From positions 1 through 39,874 of the forward strand of contig SVER01000031.1 of assembly GCA_015057315.1 (NCBI GenBank): DNA of 39,874 nt. Reading direction: 5' to 3'. Origin of the DNA: Pseudobutyrivibrio ruminis. GTDB lineage: Bacteria; Bacillota; Clostridia; Lachnospirales; Lachnospiraceae. The position numbers were made by a program, and so were the translations under genes. The notes beneath the pieces were generated by a model, which saw only the letters and a program-made list of their open reading frames with translations, searched no databases and was not told where the DNA came from. Numbering within the stretch: position 1 is the stretch's first letter; every line of letters begins with the position of its first letter. This document shows, one piece after another, positions 16,892 to 24,772 of this stretch.

Positions 16892-17827
16892 CTAGTGAAA
16901 TATCATCCTAAAAACAGCTGGTGAAACCATAAACAATTCATATTTGAGTTTTTGCTTTGTAGTAATTATTCCCCGATATTTATCCAAAACATCTCTCATT
17001 TTTGATTTGATAACACTCTGATGACCTTCCATCTTGAAGTAATAATCTGCCAGCTTATACATGGTGTTTCTCAATGTGATTTTGGCAAATCCAACATCCT
17101 TATTAACAAGTGAAACATCAATCCTATCGGTGAATGCATCTATAACATCTAAATGAGCCACGTTAAATTCATTTTCACTGCCAGTAATGCTTGAAGAATT
17201 CATTCTGTAAACATATTCTTCTAGTGGAACGTAAACCATTTTTTTGATATTGAAAAGTAGTCTATTAATCATAAACTCATCTTCGTGAAGCTTGCCTTCT
17301 TCAAATCTGTTGTCCGCAAACAATTCTTTCTTATATAGCTTGTTCCAAGAAACCACCATCAGTACATATTCTCTAGAAATAAGATCGTCTAGCCAGGTTC
17401 TGCATTCTGCTGCATCTAAAATGCGATTAGATGTAATTGGCTTAGTAAGCGCAGGCCATTTTGCTGTGATAACATCGCAGATTGCCACATCAGCATCAGT
17501 TTCTTCAATGGCATCTACCATGCATTTAACATAATCTTCCATAACAAAATCATCAGAATCTACAAAACAGATATAATCACCTGTGGCTATATCAAGTCCT
17601 GCATTTCTTGCTGCGGATAAGCCGCCGTTTGTCTGATGAATCACCTTAATCCTTGCATCTTCTGTGGCCCATTTATCACAAAGCATGGAGCTGCTATCTG
17701 TAGAGCCATCATCTACAAGTATTATTTCTATATTGGAATAGCTTTGTTTTATCAACGATGATATACAAACATCTATGAAGTTTTCCACATTAAAAACCGG
17801 TACTATAACCGATATCAACTTTTCCAT
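16892..17827 (-). CDS. Family 2 glycosyltransferase
   Basis: A 311-residue GT2 enzyme with ISVIVPVFNVENFID at the N-terminus, IILVDDGSTDSS in the donor loop, NGGLSAARNAGLDIATGDYI, and FVDSDDFV as the metal site. KLHEDEFMINRLLF is a conserved acceptor-side segment of the EpsJ/CpsI-like subgroup. The sequence is close to the GT2 half of the fusion protein at 24773-26863. It probably adds one residue to the repeat unit. It is separated from the AT3 gene by 19 bases on the same transcript. Confidence 0.9.
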   Translation of the reverse strand: MEKLISVIVPVFNVENFIDVCISSLIKQSYSNIEIILVDDGSTDSSSMLCDKWATEDARIKVIHQTNGGLSAARNAGLDIATGDYICFVDSDDFVMEDYVKCMVDAIEETDADVAICDVITAKWPALTKPITSNRILDAAECRTWLDDLISREYVLMVVSWNKLYKKELFADNRFEEGKLHEDEFMINRLLFNIKKMVYVPLEEYVYRMNSSSITGSENEFNVAHLDVIDAFTDRIDVSLVNKDVGFAKITLRNTMYKLADYYFKMEGHQSVIKSKMRDVLDKYRGIITTKQKLKYELFMVSPAVFRMIFH

Positions 17828-17832
17828 AAAAT

Positions 17833-18600
17833 CTATTTAATAATCCTTTTGATACTATCTTTAAAATCCATCAAGCATTTAAAAAGCTTCATGCCTGCTT
17901 TCTCTCCAAAAGCTCTGTTAAGTCCACGCATAAGGGCAATATATTTTGCACCCTTTTTATCGTGCCAGCTGGCATCGAAGTGATGGATTGAATATGTATT
18001 ATCAGTAATATTGATTAGCCCTGTCGCAAAGCTCTTTGGGCAAAAATATTCTGTAGGGAAAATATCTATATCCCCAACCTTTTGTCTCTTGCCATCCTGC
18101 TTTAGGCCATGCCTTAAAAGCACCTTGGTGCATAGTCTTGGGCTTTCTATATTCTGAAGCTTACCTTCAACCATTTCGTATGGCTCATTGCCGTCATAGC
18201 AGGCAATCATTTCCTTTAGGATTGGAAGGTGTGGCATACAGCCAAAGCCCTGGCCATCATTTACCACCTGATTGTTTTCAAATCCTTTAAATGCCTTTAA
18301 CTCACATAGTGGTGACAGGTCTTTTATTACCTCCACATCAGTGTCCAAGTAGATTCCACCATGCTCATACATGATATCCAACCTTGCGTAGTCTGGAACA
18401 AAAGCCCACTTCTTTTCTTCGTATGCCTTTTGCATGTATGGGTGCTTATGAATATCATAGTTGCTTTCATTCCACTCTTTTATCTCAAAATCCGGACAGC
18501 ATTTCTTCCAGCTTTCAATGCATTTCAAAACAGATTCAGGTTTCGGATTATTGCCAAACCAACAGTAATGTATGGTCTTTGGTATCAACAATTCGCTCAT
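17833..18600 (-). CDS. Family 32 glycosyltransferase (capsular type)
   Basis: The 255-residue protein matches the GT32/'DXD sugar-binding' family. It starts IPKTIHYCWFGNNPKPESV, has WAFVPDYARLDIMYEHGGIY and the catalytic DXD as YLDTDVEV. Such enzymes are retaining sugar transferases common in capsule and exopolysaccharide loci. An AAGGAG site precedes the ATG. Its upstream region overlaps the promoter of the divergent gene at 18653, and I see no strong promoter of its own, so it is probably read through from the ABC-transporter genes. Confidence 0.9.
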   Translation of the reverse strand: MSELLIPKTIHYCWFGNNPKPESVLKCIESWKKCCPDFEIKEWNESNYDIHKHPYMQKAYEEKKWAFVPDYARLDIMYEHGGIYLDTDVEVIKDLSPLCELKAFKGFENNQVVNDGQGFGCMPHLPILKEMIACYDGNEPYEMVEGKLQNIESPRLCTKVLLRHGLKQDGKRQKVGDIDIFPTEYFCPKSFATGLINITDNTYSIHHFDASWHDKKGAKYIALMRGLNRAFGEKAGMKLFKCLMDFKDSIKRIIK

Positions 18601-18617
18601 TTATATGCTCTCCTTAA

Positions 18618-18646
18618 TTGAAGTAGTTGTTTATTTAACATATAAT
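18618..18646 (+). promoter_or_regulatory. Promoter of a leaderless glycosyltransferase gene
   Basis: TTGAAG (18618-18623), a 17-base spacer and a perfect TATAAT (18641-18646) lie just before the ATG at 18653. The expected start of transcription, about seven bases after the -10 box, coincides with the start codon. No ribosome site is present. Confidence 0.7.
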
Positions 18647-18652
18647 CAGATT

Positions 18653-19588
18653 ATGAATAAAACGATTACAACTATAATTCCATTTTTTAATAGTGAAGCC
18701 ACCCTTCCAAGAATGCTTGATAGTATACTTGCAGGCTCTGTAGTGCCAGACGAAATCATTCTTGTGGATGATGGTTCTACTGATAATTCAAAGCAGGTAG
18801 CCCAAAGCTATGCATGTAAATATCCTATGGTAAAGTACATATATAAATCCCATAGCGGTGTCTCAGCTGCCAGGAACTTAGGCCTTGCCAAGGCATCATG
18901 TGAATGGATTAGCTTTTTGGATGCTGATGACTATATAGAGCCTAATATGTACGAAGCAATGGTTAGCGCCATCGATGATAATTGCCAAGGTGTAATCTGT
19001 GGATATTTCACCCACAAGGATGATATAGTCACTGATTACTGTAATTACCATTCCTCTACTATAGATTCTAATGAGCTAATCAATGCCATGTTTACCGTAG
19101 ATGCTATTAAAGGCTTTTTGTGGAACAGGCTATTTAATGCAAGCTTCATAAGGGATAGATTATTCAACGAAAGCATTTTGGCATGTGAAGATTTACTGTT
19201 TCAGTATGAACTATTATCTTCTACTAGCTTGACATTTAACTATGTAAACAAGCCTCTTTACCACTACGTACAAACCGTTGTATCTGCCACTGGTGAATCT
19301 AATCTTTTTAAAGATGGCACCTTCATATATAAACCAGCTTTTGATTTAATGCTAAGCATGGCTGATGATAAAAACGTCCCAGCCATTATTGAATCCTATA
19401 ACGGCACATTGGAATATAGCATGTACACACTCCTTAAAAGCTATCGAAATGGCATGAATGTATTATCGTATATACGAATCATACAAAAGCTTTTAAGAGA
19501 CTTACCATATCAAAGAAAATCCCTGCACAGGCTGGCTTACTGCTATTGTCCTGTGCTCTATAGCCTTACATTGCCCCATGAATTCTGA
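18653..19588 (+). CDS. Family 2 glycosyltransferase on the opposite strand, probably leaderless
   Basis: This 311-residue GT2 protein begins MNKTITTIIPFFNSEATLP. It has IILVDDGSTDNS, SGVSAARNLGLAKASCEWI and FLDADDYI. The frame extends upstream to 18572, but that part lies before the promoter and is not conserved in type, so the ATG at 18653 is chosen. It is the only plus-strand gene inside the minus-strand exopolysaccharide locus and overlaps the 3' end of the Wzt gene by 31 bases tail to tail. Independent expression could change the sugar composition of the polymer. Confidence 0.87.
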   Translation: MNKTITTIIPFFNSEATLPRMLDSILAGSVVPDEIILVDDGSTDNSKQVAQSYACKYPMVKYIYKSHSGVSAARNLGLAKASCEWISFLDADDYIEPNMYEAMVSAIDDNCQGVICGYFTHKDDIVTDYCNYHSSTIDSNELINAMFTVDAIKGFLWNRLFNASFIRDRLFNESILACEDLLFQYELLSSTSLTFNYVNKPLYHYVQTVVSATGESNLFKDGTFIYKPAFDLMLSMADDKNVPAIIESYNGTLEYSMYTLLKSYRNGMNVLSYIRIIQKLLRDLPYQRKSLHRLAYCYCPVLYSLTLPHEF

Positions 19589-20796
19589 CGCCATTTAAGG
19601 TTGCCCTCCTTGTGAGGGCGATTTATATTTATTCCAAGCCCGCTGACGCAATCTAAATCGATTCCATCATCATAAGGACTAAGGGTAAACAAAGTGTAGA
19701 AGGTTTTATAATTACCATTTACAATCTTGGATAAATCAACGCATACGCTAAACTCTCCAGTATCACCAGCATTTCCATTGGCTATATCGTAAAAAACCTG
19801 AGTGGCAAATGGTCTTTCCACCTTTTCATCCATCAGTTCAACTCTGATACCTACACCAGAGACAGCTTTATTACATTTATATTTAAAACAAATCTGAAGA
19901 GTATCCTTTGATATCTCCTGTACATCGCTGTTAACATATTCTGCCCATGTTAGCCTAATGTCGTCTCGCTGTAGCCAGCCAGGTCTGATATATTTAGCAA
20001 AATCAGCTGTAGTGTTGGTCTTGACCTCTGCACCATTGTAAAGCCTAATAGCTTCATCAACAGGACCATCAAAAACCAAATGTCCCTGACTTAACACCAG
20101 ACATCTGTCACACAGGGTACTTACCGTATCCATGTTGTGACTGACATAAAGCACAGTGCGGCCTTCATTTTTGGCGATTTCTTTCATTTTGTTCAGGCAT
20201 TTATGTTGAAACTTTACATCCCCAACAGCCAACACTTCATCCATTATCATTATGTCTGCATCCAAGTGTGCAGCCACGGAAAATGCAAGCTTTACATACA
20301 TTCCAGAGGAATATCTTTTGACCGGGGTATCTATAAAATCCTGACACTCGGAAAAAGAAATTATAGAATCAATCTTTTCGTCTATTTCTTCTTTCTTCAT
20401 GCCAAGAATGGAACCGTTCAGATATATGTTTTCCCTTCCTGTAAGCTCAGGATGAAACCCTGTACCTACCTCCAGCATGCTGGCTACCTTGCCATCTATA
20501 CTGATTCGCCCTCTACTTGGAGTAGTAATGCGGGATATGAGCTTAAGCAATGTGGACTTGCCAGCTCCGTTAGAACCAATAATACCAACACATTCACCTC
20601 TTTGTATTTCAAAAGACACATCATCTAATGCGCTAAAGAACCTGTTATGAAGGGTTGCGTTATCCACCTGCTTATTCTTAGCTCTGTGAACCCTAAGCCT
20701 AAGGGCATCCTTTAGGGTATCCCCGGTGACAGCACCAAGCATGTAGTCCTTGCCTACGTTTTCTATTTTTAATACCAAATCTTTGTTATCTGCCAT
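19558..20796 (-). CDS. Polysaccharide ABC exporter ATPase with C-terminal domain (Wzt/TagH type)
   Basis: This 412-residue protein pairs an ABC ATPase with a C-terminal beta-rich domain. The ATPase shows Walker A GSNGAGKST, the family-specific ISTL-like region SMLEVGTGFHPELTGRENIY, the signature YSSGMYVKLAFS, Walker B IMIMDEVLAVGD and the switch His in VSHNMDT. The C-terminal ~160 residues (from about 255) correspond to the Wzt domain that in O-antigen exporters recognises the polymer end. With the permease at 21724 it should export a finished lipid-linked polymer. Its start overlaps the preceding glycosyltransferase gene by 11 bases. Confidence 0.92.
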   Translation of the reverse strand: MADNKDLVLKIENVGKDYMLGAVTGDTLKDALRLRVHRAKNKQVDNATLHNRFFSALDDVSFEIQRGECVGIIGSNGAGKSTLLKLISRITTPSRGRISIDGKVASMLEVGTGFHPELTGRENIYLNGSILGMKKEEIDEKIDSIISFSECQDFIDTPVKRYSSGMYVKLAFSVAAHLDADIMIMDEVLAVGDVKFQHKCLNKMKEIAKNEGRTVLYVSHNMDTVSTLCDRCLVLSQGHLVFDGPVDEAIRLYNGAEVKTNTTADFAKYIRPGWLQRDDIRLTWAEYVNSDVQEISKDTLQICFKYKCNKAVSGVGIRVELMDEKVERPFATQVFYDIANGNAGDTGEFSVCVDLSKIVNGNYKTFYTLFTLSPYDDGIDLDCVSGLGININRPHKEGNLKWRQNSWGNVRL

Positions 20797-21700
20797 TTTT
20801 CTTATACCATTTTCTATGATATTTGGTGTTCTTCTCCAAGGATTGAAGCTGTTCTTCTATCTGTTTAGATGGAACAGAACCTAAGTTGTATTTGATATGA
20901 AAATCCACCATAGCCATATATAGATTAGAATAATTCTTTTTAAGGCTCTTAGTAATATTGCCCCTAGTGTATAAATATTCTGCAAGATTATATATGCGAG
21001 AAAGCACTGTTTCACTATTGGCGGTTTCAATCAGTGACCCTGGCCTAATCCTGTAGTTGTATAGAAGGTTACAAAGTACGCATATTTTTTTAGTATACAT
21101 TAGATACTCTAGGGCAAAACACAAATCCTCTGCAAATACATCTTTTGTATTTTGGAATATGATGTTGTTTTCCTGTATTATGCTTCTTTTATATATCATG
21201 CCCCATGCTTCCCAGCCTAAGTTGTAGTTGATAAAATCGGAGCATATAAACTTGGTCATATCTTCTTCTGTTTTAAAACCAAGAGTGGTATTTTCAACAG
21301 CATATAGCTTTTTTTCTACAAAATTGCCTTCGGCGTCTACGCGATTATGATTAAATGAATACAAATCAGCTGGTTCTTTTGCAATAGCATTATCAAGAAC
21401 CTTAAGCAAATCTGCAGATACATAATCGTCACTATCTACAAACACAATCCACTGCCCATTGGCAGCTAAAATGCCTGTATTTCTAGCTGCTGCAAGACCA
21501 CCATTTTCCTGATTTATGATTTGATAGCTTCTATTGCTTCTTGCCACAAAGCTTTCACAAATATGGGCTGAATCATCTGTACTTCCATCATTAACCAGAA
21601 TGATTTCGTAATCATCATAGTTTTGGTTATCAATAGATTCCAAGCATTTTTCTATGTATTTTTCTACATTGTAAATTGGAATAATAATACTAAACTTCAT
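20786..21700 (-). CDS. Family 2 glycosyltransferase
   Basis: A 304-residue GT2 enzyme starting MKFSIIIPIYNVEKYIEKCL, with IILVNDGSTDDS, NGGLAAARNTGILAANGQWI and FVDSDDYV. FAEDLCFALEYL is the acceptor-side acidic segment. The frame stays open upstream to 21853, within the permease gene, but homology begins at the ATG ending at 21700, so that start is used. An AGAGG lies 13 bases upstream, somewhat far. It lies between the exporter permease and ATPase genes, an unusual place for a glycosyltransferase, which suggests it acts late in chain assembly or was inserted there. Confidence 0.88.
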   Translation of the reverse strand: MKFSIIIPIYNVEKYIEKCLESIDNQNYDDYEIILVNDGSTDDSAHICESFVARSNRSYQIINQENGGLAAARNTGILAANGQWIVFVDSDDYVSADLLKVLDNAIAKEPADLYSFNHNRVDAEGNFVEKKLYAVENTTLGFKTEEDMTKFICSDFINYNLGWEAWGMIYKRSIIQENNIIFQNTKDVFAEDLCFALEYLMYTKKICVLCNLLYNYRIRPGSLIETANSETVLSRIYNLAEYLYTRGNITKSLKKNYSNLYMAMVDFHIKYNLGSVPSKQIEEQLQSLEKNTKYHRKWYKKNGR

Positions 21701-21723
21701 AAAAACACTGTTGCCTCTTAAGA

Positions 21724-22566
21724 TTAAATAATATCTATAAAGTCCTTCTCGGTTTGATTGAAAAATACCAATGCTATCACACCAACCACTGTTGTAAATA
21801 CAAAGCTGTATACTAAAGCTAAGTGGTTCAAATGTCCTGCACCAATAATGCAATATCTAAATCCTTCTATAATAGCTGACATAGGATTAAGATAGACAAA
21901 TCTTCTAACAAACTGTGGCAGCTGAGCTGTTGTGTACATTACCGGTGAAATATACATAAGTACAGTAATAGCCAAACCTGTGATATGAGTAAAATCCCTG
22001 TACTTGATTGTAAGACAAGATACAATCATTCCAAGTGATGCCCCCATCACACCGGCAAGCAACGCCAGCGGGATTATTCCAAAAATCCTAAATGAAAGAA
22101 ATGCCACATCTCCATTAAGATAAAACACTAGCCACACACATAGAGTGACTAAGAATTTAATCCCGTTTCTTATGGCGTTAAACAGGATGTTTGAAATAGG
22201 CATTATCAACCTTGGGAAATAAACCTTGCCAAACAAATAGCTGTTATCCATTAACACAGATGTATTGCTGGTAAAACAATTTGCGAAAAAATCCCACACC
22301 ACACTGCCTGTCATAAAAAACAGGAAATATGGTGTACCATCTGTAGCAAAATTACCTACGTAGCCAAATACAAAGGAAAAAATTCCTGAATTTATAATTA
22401 GATTAAAAATCAGCCAAAGTGGACCAAGAATAGTCTGCTTGTATTGCACTTCGTAATTACGTTTTACAAGTGTCCAGATAAGCTCTCTATATTTAATTAT
22501 CTCCCTAACAGGAATGCTAAGCAGTGGAGCCTTGGGCTCAATCACCGTAGTCCATTGTTTTTCCAT
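21724..22566 (-). CDS. Polysaccharide ABC exporter permease (Wzm/TagG type)
   Basis: The 280-residue protein has about six membrane segments and the ABC-2 polysaccharide permease start LIWTLVKRNYEVQYKQTILG, followed by PLWLIFNLIINSGIFSFVFG. The segment YRDFTHITGLAITVLMYISP followed by VMY, and LNPMSAIIEGFRYCII near the C-terminus, are family-typical. It forms the membrane channel for the ATPase encoded at 19558-20796. The gene lies one base downstream of the GT4 gene. Confidence 0.92.
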   Translation of the reverse strand: MEKQWTTVIEPKAPLLSIPVREIIKYRELIWTLVKRNYEVQYKQTILGPLWLIFNLIINSGIFSFVFGYVGNFATDGTPYFLFFMTGSVVWDFFANCFTSNTSVLMDNSYLFGKVYFPRLIMPISNILFNAIRNGIKFLVTLCVWLVFYLNGDVAFLSFRIFGIIPLALLAGVMGASLGMIVSCLTIKYRDFTHITGLAITVLMYISPVMYTTAQLPQFVRRFVYLNPMSAIIEGFRYCIIGAGHLNHLALVYSFVFTTVVGVIALVFFNQTEKDFIDII

Positions 22567-22567
22567 A

Positions 22568-23713
22568 TTAGCCCTCTATAAGCTTTTCAATTTCACGAAT
22601 TCGCTCTTGATAAGTAATAATGGATTTTCTTTCCATTATTTTGTTTTTGTAATATTCTCTAAGCTCTGGATTATCCAAAACTCTCTTCATGGATTTGTAA
22701 ATGCCTACTACATTGATTGGCATCACAATTCCATACTCACTATCACCTAATAGCTCTCTTACACCTGAACAATCAGTAAGCATCAGAGGCACATCAAGCA
22801 CTGCCGCCTCCTGGCTAACCAACGAATACCCTTCATATATGGAAGAGGAAATAAACCAGTCTGCAATAGCCATGTATTTGTAAGAATTGCTGCGACCACC
22901 GATAAATTTGATTTTTTTTGCACCGGTTCTTCTCATGGCTTCATCTATACGTCTTGTTTCGTCGCCCCATTCCTCCTGGGCGCCAACAACAATCACTTCG
23001 AAGTTGTATCCCTCATCCTCCAAAGCCTTGCAAGCCTCTATCAAAAATGTATAGCCCTTTTGCTCATTTAAGCGGCCTACCGATACAAATCTGACAGGCT
23101 GAGCATCCTTTGGCAAATCCAAAGAATCAATATCAACTACTGGCTCCTTAGCCTTTTCCAAAATATTTTCTACATTGATTGGATTATATTTAACAATCAG
23201 GTTTCCAGGATCACCAATCACATCACATACACCCTTTTTAATATCCTGAGAAACACAGACAATATTCTTATATTGCTGCATGGCTTCTACCTCAGCCTCC
23301 GCACTGCCAAAGGTAGATAAGGTATAATAATGACTGTTGTAATCAGTGTGATTCCATGCATATTTAACCGGGATATTGTATTTCAGCCCTGACCACATGG
23401 TGCCGCCATCCTTCATGCAAAGCATGGCGTCAAAACCCATGCTTTCTATTTTGGAAACAATGGTTGCATCGTAATAGCGTCTGTTTAATGAGCTTAAGGC
23501 GTGAACAAAAACATTGCTCTTATATTCTTTAGGCACACTTTCTGATAAGTAATTAACATCTGATGGATAAACATCATAAAATCTATCATCATATTTATAC
23601 GACATAACAGTGATATCGTATTTCTCATGCCATGCCATAACCAGGTCATACATAAGCTTTTCTACACCGCCGCCAAAAACCAAATCATTTGTAATAAGAA
23701 TTTTCTTTTTCAT
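22568..23713 (-). CDS. Family 4 glycosyltransferase
   Basis: This 381-residue GT-B protein has an N-terminal acceptor domain (ILITNDLVFGGGVEKLMYDL) and a C-terminal donor domain with RFVSVGRLNEQKGYTFLIEA and the EX7E-like segment SSSIYEGYSLVSQEAAVLDVP. These fit the retaining GT4 family that uses NDP-sugars. It is tightly packed between the GT2 gene (three bases) and the permease gene (one base), so it belongs to the same transcript. Confidence 0.9.
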   Translation of the reverse strand: MKKKILITNDLVFGGGVEKLMYDLVMAWHEKYDITVMSYKYDDRFYDVYPSDVNYLSESVPKEYKSNVFVHALSSLNRRYYDATIVSKIESMGFDAMLCMKDGGTMWSGLKYNIPVKYAWNHTDYNSHYYTLSTFGSAEAEVEAMQQYKNIVCVSQDIKKGVCDVIGDPGNLIVKYNPINVENILEKAKEPVVDIDSLDLPKDAQPVRFVSVGRLNEQKGYTFLIEACKALEDEGYNFEVIVVGAQEEWGDETRRIDEAMRRTGAKKIKFIGGRSNSYKYMAIADWFISSSIYEGYSLVSQEAAVLDVPLMLTDCSGVRELLGDSEYGIVMPINVVGIYKSMKRVLDNPELREYYKNKIMERKSIITYQERIREIEKLIEG

Positions 23714-23716
23714 ATT

Positions 23717-24769
23717 CTAGCCCTTTAATATTTGATATATAAATCTGAAGAAGTAAAAAATTTCAAATATACCTGTCCTTAAGCATACATACCTAAGTGT
23801 GCTGATTTTTTTGCTTTTGTATATTTCCTTTAACATCCTTTGGAACTCAACACTTTGAATATCTGCCTTTAACTTCTTTTTGGCAGATTTAAAGGTTTCT
23901 TCATGCCTATGCTCCTTATATAGCGCTGTTAATCTGCTAATCCAGTCATTAATAAATATCGCCTTTACAACCATTACATTGTCGCTGGTGACATCTCTCT
24001 GATTCATTTCCCAATTGATAAATCTTTTGTATATGGCCTTGGTATCCTCCAAATCCATATCATGGTAGGAAATAGATAAGCTGCTGTTGGTACGCTTAAC
24101 ATAATGATATAAGGCTCTGTTGATTATACCTATGTTGCCCTCACAGATATCCAGATAATCCAGGTTAAATTTAAGATCTTCCCCTATATGAATGTTTGAA
24201 TCAAACAGTATATTATTCTTTTTAATAATTGCTAAATCATAGCATTTGTTAGTAACAAAATTAAAAAGCTTAAGCCATGCCAGCATAGCGGCTGAGCTTC
24301 TGGAGAGAATATAATTCTCACCCTCTATATAGCCGTGGGCAACCTCTAATATGTATGTTTTATTTCCAACATATTTGTTGTATTGATTATCGAAAAACAT
24401 ACCTGTGCCAATTAATGCCACCTTCTTTTCCTGCCATTCCATCAGGGCGTTTACGTATGCCTGAATCAGAGTCAGCTCTGGATAATCATCTGCATCAAAA
24501 AATACAATATAATCTCCTGTAGCATTATGTATGCCTTTGTTTCTGGTGGATGACACCCCCTTGTTAGGGTGCCTGAACAGGATAATCCTTGGATCCCTAT
24601 TTGCATAAGACTCCAAAATGGAGAAGGTGTTATCCGTTGAACCATCATCCACAAGGATAATCTCCAGATTAGTGTATGTTTGATTAACCGTAGCATTCAA
24701 ACAATCTACTATGTAGTTTTCTGAATTGTAGGTGGGTATTACCACCGAAATCTTAGGTTTAGCTTTCAT
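23717..24769 (-). CDS. Family 2 glycosyltransferase
   Basis: The 350-residue GT2 enzyme has ISVVIPTYNSENYIVDCLNA, IILVDDGSTDNT, NKGVSSTRNKGIHNATGDYI and FFDADDYP; GEDLKFNLDYL matches the acceptor-side acidic motif. The C-terminal ~90 residues are basic and end in an aromatic, hydrophobic stretch (IFEIFYFFRFIYQIL) that may associate with the membrane. It lies three bases after the fusion glycosyltransferase gene. Confidence 0.89.
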   Translation of the reverse strand: MKAKPKISVVIPTYNSENYIVDCLNATVNQTYTNLEIILVDDGSTDNTFSILESYANRDPRIILFRHPNKGVSSTRNKGIHNATGDYIVFFDADDYPELTLIQAYVNALMEWQEKKVALIGTGMFFDNQYNKYVGNKTYILEVAHGYIEGENYILSRSSAAMLAWLKLFNFVTNKCYDLAIIKKNNILFDSNIHIGEDLKFNLDYLDICEGNIGIINRALYHYVKRTNSSLSISYHDMDLEDTKAIYKRFINWEMNQRDVTSDNVMVVKAIFINDWISRLTALYKEHRHEETFKSAKKKLKADIQSVEFQRMLKEIYKSKKISTLRYVCLRTGIFEIFYFFRFIYQILKG

Positions 24770-24772
24770 ATC

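Noticed and set aside
18572..18652. Upstream extension of the plus-strand glycosyltransferase
   Set aside because: This segment contains the promoter itself, and family similarity begins at the ATG at 18653.
21701..21853. Upstream extension of the glycosyltransferase at 20786
   Set aside because: It lies within the permease gene in another frame; the GT2 fold starts at the ATG ending at 21700.
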